DNA of 9,385 nt from Gemmatimonadota bacterium (lineage in GTDB: Bacteria; Gemmatimonadota; Gemmatimonadetes; JACCXV01): positions 1-9,385 of the forward strand of contig JACCXV010000137.1 of NCBI GenBank assembly GCA_013696835.1, read 5' to 3'. Below, in pieces: positions 1 to 6,188 of the stretch (position 1 is its first letter; each line of letters opens with the position of its first letter). Below the pieces are notes generated by a model. It was not told the origin of the DNA and ran no database searches. It saw nothing but the letters and a program-made list of their open reading frames with translations. The position numbers and the translations under genes are program-made.

Positions 1-890
1 GTCAGGAAGAGGCGTCCTGCCAACGAAGCATGGATCTCGACTGCGCTCTGCGCGCCGTCGATGGCAGCGAGGGGATCGTCCGGTTCGAGAACCACCGCGG
101 CGACAGTCGCCTGTGCCTGGCCCGGCGCGGCGGCCGAGCTCGCTGTTGCCACGAGGCGAACACGCGCGCCGCGGGCGGCGACGTCCGTTACCGTCCGTCC
201 GATCCCTTCACGGATCCCGGCCACGGAAATCGCCTCGACTGCGATCGACCGGCGCCATGCCAGCGTGCAGAGGATCGCGAGCTTCGCGGCCGCATCCCGC
301 CCATCGAGGTCGAAGGACGGATCGGGTTCGGCGAAGCCGGCCCGCTGCGCCTCCCGGACCGCGTCGGCGAACGCGACGCCCTGGGCGAGGCGTGTGAGCA
401 CGAACGTGGTGGTCCCGTTCAGGATGCCCCGCAGGCGCAGCACGTCCTCCGCGGCCAGGGTTTCGCGCAGCACGCGCACCACCGGAAGCGCGGCTCCGGC
501 AGCGGCCTCGCAAAGAAGGCGGGGATCATGGCGGGCGAGCAGATCCAGGAGGACGGGGTCGTTCGCGACGGCCTGCTTGTTGGCGGTCACGACGCAGGCT
601 CCGCGCGCGTGCGCCACGCGCAGCCAGCTGGAGGCCGCGGCTGCGCCGCTGGCCTCTACGACGATGGGGAGAGAGGAATCGCCTGCCAGCCCCGGCGCAT
701 CGTCGTGTACGCGAGCGCCCCTCAGGTGGGGGCGCGGACGGTTCGGCCGGGTCACGGCGACCTGGCGCAGCACCAGCCTCACGCCGTACCGCTCCTCGAC
801 CGCGGCGCCGCGGTCCTCGAGCGCGGCCGCGAATGCCGAGCCGACGGTGCCGCAGCCCACCAGCCCGACATCGATCCGCAACGTCCTCAC
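1..890 (-). CDS. hom: Homoserine dehydrogenase, C-terminus cut by window edge
   Basis: Catalyses NAD(P)H-dependent reduction of aspartate semialdehyde to homoserine, the third step of the aspartate route to threonine, in the cytoplasm. The 296 residues visible run open to the window edge. Seen directly: the Rossmann loop GCGTVG (residues 12-17), TANK with the catalytic-type lysine K105, LNGTTTF (157-163), and the acidic substrate site with E188, D194, D199 and K203. The spacing of these four equals that of yeast Glu208, Asp214, Asp219 and Lys223, as I recall that enzyme. The end in view has begun the C-terminal part of the catalytic fold, so some tens of residues are missing; whether an ACT regulatory domain follows cannot be seen. 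I chose the GTG start at 890 because a GGAG lies 8 nt before it; TTG at 881 is the alternative. It is transcribed divergently from threonine synthase. No aspartokinase is fused at the N-terminus. Confidence 0.93.
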   Translation of the reverse strand, partial: MRTLRIDVGLVGCGTVGSAFAAALEDRGAAVEERYGVRLVLRQVAVTRPNRPRPHLRGARVHDDAPGLAGDSSLPIVVEASGAAAASSWLRVAHARGACVVTANKQAVANDPVLLDLLARHDPRLLCEAAAGAALPVVRVLRETLAAEDVLRLRGILNGTTTFVLTRLAQGVAFADAVREAQRAGFAEPDPSFDLDGRDAAAKLAILCTLAWRRSIAVEAISVAGIREGIGRTVTDVAARGARVRLVATASSAAAPGQAQATVAAVVLEPDDPLAAIDGAQSAVEIHASLAGRLFL

Positions 891-898
891 GGCCGATG

Positions 899-902
899 CT
901 CC
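899..902 (-). promoter_or_regulatory. Ribosome binding site of hom
   Basis: On the minus strand GGAG ends 8 nt before the GTG at 890. This favours GTG over the in-frame TTG three codons later. Confidence 0.5.
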
Positions 903-929
903 GCGCGTGCGAACTGCTCTCCGGCGATC

Positions 930-945
930 CGTTGCACCTGCAACG
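930..945. promoter_or_regulatory. Perfect inverted repeat between hom and thrC, candidate operator
   Basis: CGTTGCA-CC-TGCAACG is a perfect 7-bp dyad with a 2-bp centre. It sits near the middle of the 92-bp gap between two divergent threonine-pathway genes, 40 bp from the hom start and 38 bp from the thrC start. That position suits a shared operator. The almost absent loop makes a hairpin terminator unlikely and there is no T tract. I see no convincing sigma-70 promoter hexamers around it, and the cognate regulator is unknown. Confidence 0.4.
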
Positions 946-982
946 TAGCGGCGGAAGCGATGTCCGAGATACCTTCGGGGCC

Positions 983-2341
983 ATGACGGCACCCCAGGCA
1001 AGCCGGCGCGAATCCCCTCCGGGGCCAGCTCGCAAACCCTCCGATTTCAGGTGTATCCGCTGCCACGCGGGATACGGCCTCGATACCGTGATCTACCGCT
1101 GCGGCGCGTGCGGCGGGCTGCTCGAGGTGCGCCACGACCTCGAGGCGCTCCGCGACCTGCGCACGCCCCGATCGTGGAAGGCGCTCTTTCGCGAGCGGCT
1201 GAGCGCGATCCGTGGATTTCACCGCAGCGGCGTGTGGCGCTACCACGAGCTCGTTCTCCCAGACCTCTCGCCGGCAGACGCGGTCACTCTTGGTGAAGGG
1301 AACACGGGGCTGTACCGCCTGGAGGCGCTGGAGCGGCGCGCCGGGGCGGGGCCGCTGCATCTCAAGCACGAGGGGCAGAACCCCTCACTCTCTTTCAAGG
1401 ATCGGGGCATGACCGCCGGGGTGTCGTGGGCGCGCCGACTGGGTGTCCGCGCGGTTGCCTGCGCCTCCACGGGGGACACCTCGGCGGCGCTGGCGCTCTA
1501 CGCCGCACGGGCGGAGGGGCTGGCCGCGCTCGTCGTGGTGCCGCGAGACGGGATCACGCTCGAGCAGCTGGGGCAGCCGCTCGCCAGTGGCTGTCGCACC
1601 ATCCGGCTGGACACGGACTTCGACGGCTGCATCCAGCTGCTCCAGGAGCTCGCCCGTCTGCATCCGCTGTACCTCCTGAACTCCCTGAACTCGATCCGTC
1701 TCGAAGGTCAGAAGACCATCGCGTTCGAGATCCTGCAGCAGCTCGACTGGGAGCCGCCGGACTGGATCGTCATGCCCGTCGGCAACGCCGGCAACGTCAG
1801 CGCGCTCGCGAAGGGCTTCTCCGAGCTGCGCGAGCTCGGGATCCTCGAGCGGGTGCCGAGACTGGCCGGGGTCCAGGCGGCGGCGGCCGCGCCCCTGGCG
1901 CGGGCGTTCTCAGAGGGCGCGCCGGAGATCGAGCCGCTGGTGGCCGGGGAGACGATCGCCACCGCCATCCGCATCGGCAACCCGGTCAGCGCGCCCAAGG
2001 CGCTCTCCGCGGTGCGGGCGAGTCAGGGCGTGTTCCTGCAGGTGGACGACGCTGCAGCGGCCGACGCAAAGGCCCTGGTGGACGCGAGCGGCGTCAGCAT
2101 CTGCCCGAACTCGGGGGTCGCGGTCGCGGGCTGGCTGCAGCTCGTGAGCGAGGGCGTGATCGGCAGGCGCGAGTCGGCGGTGGTCGTGGGCACGGCGCAC
2201 GGCATCAAGTTCAGCCGGACGACGCTCGACTATCACCGCGGGACGTCTCCCGCAGGCCCCGGGGCGCATGCGAATCCGCCCGTGGAGACGGCGGCGACCC
2301 TCGAGGACCTGGAGCGCGCGGCCGGCCTGGCCTGCGGGTGA
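983..2341 (+). CDS. thrC: Threonine synthase (PLP-dependent, zinc-ribbon N-terminus)
   Basis: Converts O-phosphohomoserine to threonine and phosphate, the last step of threonine synthesis, in the cytoplasm. The 452-residue product starts with a CxxC pair at C24/C27 and another at C40/C43, a zinc-ribbon-like segment found in a branch of this family. The PLP site is SFKDRG with the Schiff-base lysine K139. The phosphate-binding STGDTSAAL is at 162-170, NSLNSIRLEGQ at 233-243, a glycine loop PVGNAGN at 265-271, and VGTAHGIKF at 402-410. Together these point to threonine synthase rather than threonine dehydratase or cysteine synthase. The frame stays open upstream to 833, but that part overlaps hom and lacks family character, so I use the ATG at 983. 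Its Shine-Dalgarno is weak. It diverges from hom and its stop lies 13 bp from the stop of the convergent sulfatase gene. The last 30 or so residues are a polar tail. Confidence 0.93.
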   Translation: MTAPQASRRESPPGPARKPSDFRCIRCHAGYGLDTVIYRCGACGGLLEVRHDLEALRDLRTPRSWKALFRERLSAIRGFHRSGVWRYHELVLPDLSPADAVTLGEGNTGLYRLEALERRAGAGPLHLKHEGQNPSLSFKDRGMTAGVSWARRLGVRAVACASTGDTSAALALYAARAEGLAALVVVPRDGITLEQLGQPLASGCRTIRLDTDFDGCIQLLQELARLHPLYLLNSLNSIRLEGQKTIAFEILQQLDWEPPDWIVMPVGNAGNVSALAKGFSELRELGILERVPRLAGVQAAAAAPLARAFSEGAPEIEPLVAGETIATAIRIGNPVSAPKALSAVRASQGVFLQVDDAAAADAKALVDASGVSICPNSGVAVAGWLQLVSEGVIGRRESAVVVGTAHGIKFSRTTLDYHRGTSPAGPGAHANPPVETAATLEDLERAAGLACG

Positions 2342-2354
2342 CGTTCTCGCTGGC

Positions 2355-3761
2355 TCACTCCCGCTTCAGCTCGGCCAGCCTGGCGTGGAGGGTGGAGGCG
2401 GTCGAGGCGTAGGCGGGGTCCGCATGGACGTTCGTCGTCTGGTCGGGGTCCACCTGCAGGTCGTATAGCTCCCGCTCCCCGTTCCTGTACTCCGCGTAGG
2501 CGTACCTCGATGTGCGTACGCCCTGGAAGCGGGGTGGCACCGACGAGCCGCCCAGCACCTCCAGCAGTGCGGCGTCGCGCCAGGGGCTCTCGGGGTTCGA
2601 GAGCAGTGGCGCGAAGCTCCTGCCATTCACCGCTGCCGGGAGCGTCACGCCTGCCCACTGCGCGATGGTGGGCGCGAGGTCGACGTTCAGCATCAGGCTC
2701 GGATCGACGCGCGGTTGCGCGCCGGGAGCCCTCACCAGCAGTGGGACGCGCACGCACGACTCGTAGAAGCAATTCTTCTGTCGCGTGTAGCGGTGTTCGC
2801 CAAGAGCTAGGCCGTGGTCCGAGGTGTAGACGATGGCGGCGTTCCCCAGACGGCCCGAGCGGTCGAGCGCCGCCACGATGTCGGCAACCCCGTCATCGAC
2901 CGCCAGAAGGGTTTCGACCTGCTTGCGGTAGAAGCGGTCCGTGCTGTCCTGTCCTGCGAGGGTCAGCGCCGCCAGGTTGCGCACCCACGCTGGCTTGTCT
3001 GAGACGTCCGCCTCGTTGTACGAGGGGGGTCGCCATCCCTGAAGGGTCCGCATCGTGCCCCTGTGGCGCGGAGCCGGGACCGGATCTCCGTGGGGAGCGA
3101 AGGGGGCGTAGTAGAGGAACAGCCGCTGGCCGGACGGCGCGGACTCGATGAACCGGACCGCCTTCTTCGTGAGGACGTCCGTCGAGTACTCCTCCGGCGC
3201 GCGGCCGTACCGGACCTCGATTCCGTTCTCGACGAGCGTGTAGTCGTAGTACTTCGTGAAGACGAACGCCTGCCACTCGTCCCAGCCCGGCGGGATGTAC
3301 GGCCAGGGGGTGAGCCGGTTGTACTCGTTCAGATACTTGCCCAAGAGCGCCGTGCGATAGCCCGCTGCCTTCAGCCACGTGGCGAGCGTCGAGGCGTCCT
3401 GGAAGAGCCTCGCGCCGCCGCTCGGCGAAGCGTTGCTCTTGACGCCATGGTTGTGGGTGTAGAGGCCCGTGAGGATCGAGGCGCGGCTCGGGCAGCAAAG
3501 CGGGGTCGAGGCGAAGGCGTTTGAGAAGCGGACGCCGGCGTCCCCGATGAGAGCATTGGTATTCGGCATGAACTGCAGGGTATGCCAGGGTTGATCGTCG
3601 GTGACGATCAGCACGATGTCGCCCACGAGCGGCTCCTCCACCACTCGCGCCGTGTTCCTCTCGCGCAGGACGGCCCCACCCCACAGGAAGAGGATCGCCA
3701 GCCCGAGCGCCTTGTGACGCGCCCGCCCCGGGTGACGGAAGAATGCTCGAGATGGTCGCAT
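2355..3761 (-). CDS. Formylglycine-dependent sulfatase, N-acetylglucosamine-6-sulfatase-like
   Basis: Predicted to hydrolyse a sulfate ester, probably on a sulfated sugar polymer, outside the cytoplasm. The protein has 468 residues. A basic N-terminus is followed by a hydrophobic stretch at about 18-32, so it is exported or membrane-anchored; no lipobox is seen. Seen in the sulfatase domain: metal ligands D55 and D56 in TDDQ; LCCPSRASILTG with C90 as the residue converted to formylglycine (CxPSR); HNH at 103-105; GKYLNEY with K142; H224; SDHG with D315 and H316; and K329. A C-terminal ELYDLQVDPD stretch (431-440) is usual in the family. The segments around C90 and K142 resemble N-acetylglucosamine-6-sulfatases (S1 type), so sulfated glycans are the likely substrate; the exact sugar is inference. 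No formylglycine-generating enzyme lies in the window. A purine-rich AGAGGGG precedes the ATG. It diverges from the dynamin-like gene. Confidence 0.9.
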   Translation of the reverse strand: MRPSRAFFRHPGRARHKALGLAILFLWGGAVLRERNTARVVEEPLVGDIVLIVTDDQPWHTLQFMPNTNALIGDAGVRFSNAFASTPLCCPSRASILTGLYTHNHGVKSNASPSGGARLFQDASTLATWLKAAGYRTALLGKYLNEYNRLTPWPYIPPGWDEWQAFVFTKYYDYTLVENGIEVRYGRAPEEYSTDVLTKKAVRFIESAPSGQRLFLYYAPFAPHGDPVPAPRHRGTMRTLQGWRPPSYNEADVSDKPAWVRNLAALTLAGQDSTDRFYRKQVETLLAVDDGVADIVAALDRSGRLGNAAIVYTSDHGLALGEHRYTRQKNCFYESCVRVPLLVRAPGAQPRVDPSLMLNVDLAPTIAQWAGVTLPAAVNGRSFAPLLSNPESPWRDAALLEVLGGSSVPPRFQGVRTSRYAYAEYRNGERELYDLQVDPDQTTNVHADPAYASTASTLHARLAELKRE

Positions 3762-3950
3762 GACTCGGGTGTTCCCCTCTTTCGCAAGTGTGATCCGATC
3801 GGGGCTGCACAGGAGAATTCGTCTTCGCAGCTCCGCTTTCCGGCGCTACTGCAACATTTGTGCTCAGTCTCACGACATCGGGTAGCCTGGGCCGAGCGCG
3901 CGGCGTAACTTGCGGGCGCTCCCCTCCGTGCGCCGCCCTGGGTCCTCTCG
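3762..3950. other. Divergent intergenic region between sulfatase and dynamin-like genes
   Basis: This 189-bp gap must hold the 5' control regions of two divergent genes. It is less GC-rich than its surroundings, most visibly around 3780-3880. It contains an 8-bp palindrome CCGATCGG (3795-3802) that I would not call an operator on its own. A TTGTGC at 3858-3863 resembles a -35 box but has no good -10 partner. I see no tRNA, riboswitch or terminator here, and no clear Shine-Dalgarno before the dynamin-like ATG. Confidence 0.5.
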
Positions 3951-5771
3951 ATGGAAAAAGTCCTCTCACGCAAGCAATCCGAGCTGGTCGGCGTCGAGCG
4001 CAAGCTCGTGCTCGTCATCCGCGAAGCGCTCGAGCGCGCGGACGGCCCGCGCGAGGATCTCGAGCGCCTCGCGGCGCTCGTGCACGAGATGGACGAGCTG
4101 TTCCTGCTGGTCGTGGTGGGAGAGTACAACACAGGCAAGTCCACGTTCATCAACGCCCTGCTCGGGGACGAGGTCTTCGAGATGGGCGACCTGCCGACCA
4201 CGCGAGTGATCTCGATCCTGCGGTACGGCAGCGCGGGGGCTCCCGAGCCCGTGGGCGAGCACGTGCGCGTGTTCCGCTACCCGCTCGAATTCCTGCAGGA
4301 CCTCGAGATCGTTGATACTCCCGGGACGAACTCCATCGAGCGCATGGAGGAGGAGCTCACGCGCGGGTTCGTCCCGCGCGCCGACCTCGTGCTGTTCGTG
4401 ACCAGCCTGCTCCAGCCGCTGACCGCCAGCGAGCTCGACTTCCTGGGCCACATCCGCCAGTGGGGGAAGAAGACCGTCTTCATCGTGAACGGTATCGACC
4501 GGCGGAACTCGGACGAGCAGCTCGCTCGCGTGCGCGAGTATCTCGAGCGCGAGATCTCGTCGAGGCTGGGCGGCGACCCGCCCCCGATCTACTTCATCAG
4601 CGCCCGCCAGGCGCTGCGCGCGAAGGTGGGGGGCGGGGAGGCGGTTCAGGCCTCCGTTTCCGGGGGCGCCGACGGTGCGGCCGCCGCGGCCCAGCCGGAG
4701 GACGCCCTCAACGAGTACCCGCGCCTCGAGCGATACGTGCTGGAGACGCTGCGGGACAAGGAGCGCGTGCGGCTCAAGCTGCTCTCGCCCCTGGGGGTGC
4801 TGCGCAGGGTGGTGGAGCACAACCTCACTGCGCTGGCCGGTCGGCAGGGGATCGTGCACGGCGATGCCCGCATCCTGGCGTCCATCCGCGAGCAGCTCGT
4901 GGGCTACGTGGGGGACATGACCACCGATTCGGAGCGCTACCTCACCGACATACGCAACGTTCTCTATGAGATCGAGCGCCGCGGCAAGAACTGGTTCGAC
5001 GACACCATCCGCGTCCGGAACGTGGGCTTCCTGCGCAACAAGGACGCTGTCGAAAACCGCTTTCGAAACGAGGTGGTCGCCGACGGCCCGCATCGGATCG
5101 AGGAGATCGTGCACGGGATGGTGGACTGGATGGTCCGCAACAACCTGAAGCTCTGGAACAGCGCGCTCGCGGAGCTCGAGGCCCACGGCGAGCGGCTGCG
5201 CGAGCAGGGAGCGCTCGCGCCGCACGCGGGAACGGAGTTCGTGTACAACCGCGAGGAGCTGTTCACCCGCATGCGGAACCCGATCGAGAATCGGCTGCAA
5301 CAGTTCGACGCCGATAGCGAGGCGCGGGGGATCGTGGACGCCGTGAACACCTCGATAGCGCAGACCTTCGGGGTCGAGATGGTGGCGGCCGGCCTGGGGG
5401 CGCTCGTCGTCTTCGTGATCGCGAGCAAGGTGGCGGACGTGACCGGCATCCTGACGGCCACCCTGCTGGCCGTCGCCGGCCTGCTCGTCCTGCCCGCGCG
5501 GCGACGCAAGCTGCAGCGCGACCTCGAGGCGAACATCGCCAGGCTCAACGCCGACCTCACGGAGCTGCTGCGCACCAATTTCGGCGAGCAGCTCGGGCGC
5601 TACGAGCAGCAGCTGCTGGAGGTGGTGCAGCCGTACGAGCGCTTCCTGGAGACGGAACGCGTCAAGCTCGAGCGCGCGCTGGCCGAGCTGCGTCGCGCGC
5701 AGGGCGAGATCGCGGACGTAGAGCGCAGGGTCGACGAGGCTTTCCCCGATGAGGCTGCGAGAGTAGGCTGA
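3951..5771 (+). CDS. Bacterial dynamin-like GTPase
   Basis: A large GTPase expected to bind and remodel or protect the cytoplasmic membrane. Of 606 residues, about 1-50 are helical and the GTPase domain follows: P-loop GEYNTGKS (57-64), LPTT switch (81-84), DTPG (122-125), G4-position NGID (180-183) and SAR (217-219). The G4 box lacks the usual lysine of NKxD. A Gly/Ala-rich stretch at about 226-250 links to a long helical stalk (about 255-470). A hydrophobic segment at about 473-515, broken by a short polar turn, could form a hairpin or membrane paddle. A charged helical C-terminus then folds back. This order matches bacterial dynamin-like proteins; the EngA/Era-type GTPases lack the stalk and paddle. 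The ATG at 3951 has no obvious Shine-Dalgarno, so initiation may be weak or leaderless. Bacterial dynamins often come as pairs; only one is seen here. A small charged gene follows 45 bp downstream. Confidence 0.88.
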   Translation: MEKVLSRKQSELVGVERKLVLVIREALERADGPREDLERLAALVHEMDELFLLVVVGEYNTGKSTFINALLGDEVFEMGDLPTTRVISILRYGSAGAPEPVGEHVRVFRYPLEFLQDLEIVDTPGTNSIERMEEELTRGFVPRADLVLFVTSLLQPLTASELDFLGHIRQWGKKTVFIVNGIDRRNSDEQLARVREYLEREISSRLGGDPPPIYFISARQALRAKVGGGEAVQASVSGGADGAAAAAQPEDALNEYPRLERYVLETLRDKERVRLKLLSPLGVLRRVVEHNLTALAGRQGIVHGDARILASIREQLVGYVGDMTTDSERYLTDIRNVLYEIERRGKNWFDDTIRVRNVGFLRNKDAVENRFRNEVVADGPHRIEEIVHGMVDWMVRNNLKLWNSALAELEAHGERLREQGALAPHAGTEFVYNREELFTRMRNPIENRLQQFDADSEARGIVDAVNTSIAQTFGVEMVAAGLGALVVFVIASKVADVTGILTATLLAVAGLLVLPARRRKLQRDLEANIARLNADLTELLRTNFGEQLGRYEQQLLEVVQPYERFLETERVKLERALAELRRAQGEIADVERRVDEAFPDEAARVG

Positions 5772-5774
5772 CGC

Positions 5775-5802
5775 GCGCCGTCGCCGGACGGCGCTTCCTT
5801 TC
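5775..5802 (+). terminator. Intrinsic terminator-like hairpin after dynamin-like gene
   Basis: An 8-bp perfect GC-rich stem (5775-5782 with 5787-5794) and a GCCG loop are followed directly by TTCCTTTC. This is a fair rho-independent terminator, although the T tract is broken by C. It begins 4 bp after the dynamin-like stop and ends 15 bp before the next start codon, so it could end the GTPase transcript or only reduce read-through into the small gene. Confidence 0.55.
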
Positions 5803-5816
5803 AATGGGAGGGATGG

Positions 5817-6143
5817 ATGGCCGAGGACCACGAGATGCACGACGAGATCGTCGAGATGGAGCAGGCGGCCGATGGCGCCAAGGCGGCGGTGGACGCGGAG
5901 TCGGGGGCGAACGAGAACGTGAAGGATATGGTGAACCGCCTGCACGACCGCGCACGCGACGCCAAGAAGGCGATGGAGGCGGGTCATCGGGCGTCCATGC
6001 TCCGACTCCTGGAAGAGGCGGAGGAGGCGGCTGACGACGCCCGGGACGCGGCCGAGGCCGACCCGGTGCTGAGCGAGGGCGTCAAGGCTGTGGTGCGGGA
6101 GGCGCACGACAAGGCGAAGGAGGCACGGGACGCCTTTCGGTAG
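5817..6143 (+). CDS. Small highly charged all-helical protein, function unknown
   Basis: I do not recognise this 108-residue protein. It is rich in Ala, Glu, Asp, Lys and Arg, has no cysteine, no signal peptide and no membrane segment, and only two prolines or fewer, so it should be soluble and almost wholly alpha-helical, probably a coiled coil or helical bundle. A unit of about 19 residues occurs twice (35-53 and 89-107), sharing V-K-x-x-V and H-D-x-A-x-x-A-x-x-A. GGGAGGG lies immediately before the start region. ATG at 5817 is in frame with a long open frame and in the coding style of its neighbours; an out-of-frame ATG lies at 5813. The gene is 45 bp after the dynamin-like gene on the same strand, with a terminator-like hairpin between. 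That position suggests, but does not prove, a link to the GTPase. It could also be a stress-type helical protein unrelated to it. Confidence 0.72.
   Translation: MAEDHEMHDEIVEMEQAADGAKAAVDAESGANENVKDMVNRLHDRARDAKKAMEAGHRASMLRLLEEAEEAADDARDAAEADPVLSEGVKAVVREAHDKAKEARDAFR
5919..6137 (+). repeat. Internal duplication within the small helical protein
   Basis: Codons for residues 35-53 (5919-5975) and 89-107 (6081-6137) encode related 19-residue helices with 8 identities and several K/R, D/E and M/V exchanges. The two copies are 162 bp apart start to start. At DNA level they are diverged, so the duplication is old or the match is convergent. Confidence 0.45.
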
Positions 6144-6163
6144 GCCAGGTGGCCGTCGTCCCG
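6126..6163. terminator. Nested dyad between convergent genes, possible bidirectional terminator
   Basis: CGGGACG (6126-6132) pairs with CGTCCCG (6157-6163). Inside, GGCC (6143-6146) pairs with GGCC (6151-6154). The structure spans the end of the small helical gene and the 45-bp gap to the stop of the convergent ATP-grasp gene. There is no T tract on either side, so it may act as a transcription roadblock or mRNA 3' end rather than a classical intrinsic terminator. Confidence 0.3.
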
Positions 6164-6188
6164 CGGCTCGATGGAGCTGCCTGCTCGC

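Noticed and set aside
833..982. Upstream extension of threonine synthase to the ATG at 833
   Set aside because: It would overlap hom and the dyad, and the extra 50 residues are Arg/Ser-rich with no family resemblance; the ATG at 983 precedes the zinc-ribbon segment.
30..986. 318-codon plus-strand frame opposite the left-end gene
   Set aside because: The minus strand encodes an unmistakable homoserine dehydrogenase across 1-890. Only the last eight codons (960-986) are kept, as a possible mini-frame.
2342..2354. Terminator between the convergent threonine synthase and sulfatase genes
   Set aside because: The gap is 13 bp and I could not find a stem with a T tract in it or in the adjoining gene ends.
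1426..2412. 328-codon plus-strand frame inside threonine synthase
   Set aside because: Gly/Arg/Ala-rich shadow in another frame, without motifs.
3795..3802. CCGATCGG palindrome in the sulfatase/dynamin gap
   Set aside because: An 8-bp palindrome is expected by chance at this length and base composition; nothing else nearby supports an operator.
3858..3888. Sigma-70 promoter for the dynamin-like gene (TTGTGC with TAGCCT)
   Set aside because: The spacing is 19 bp and the -10 match is poor, so it is not better than chance.
2893..3969. 358-codon minus-strand frame overlapping the sulfatase gene
   Set aside because: Shadow frame on the same strand as the sulfatase, Arg/Pro-rich, without motifs.
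3966..6107. 713-codon open frame on the minus strand opposite the dynamin-like gene and the small helical gene
   Set aside because: It crosses two plus-strand genes, is rich in His, Leu, Arg and Val with no recognisable motif, and is what a GC-rich gene gives on its complementary strand. The plus strand carries clear GTPase motifs.
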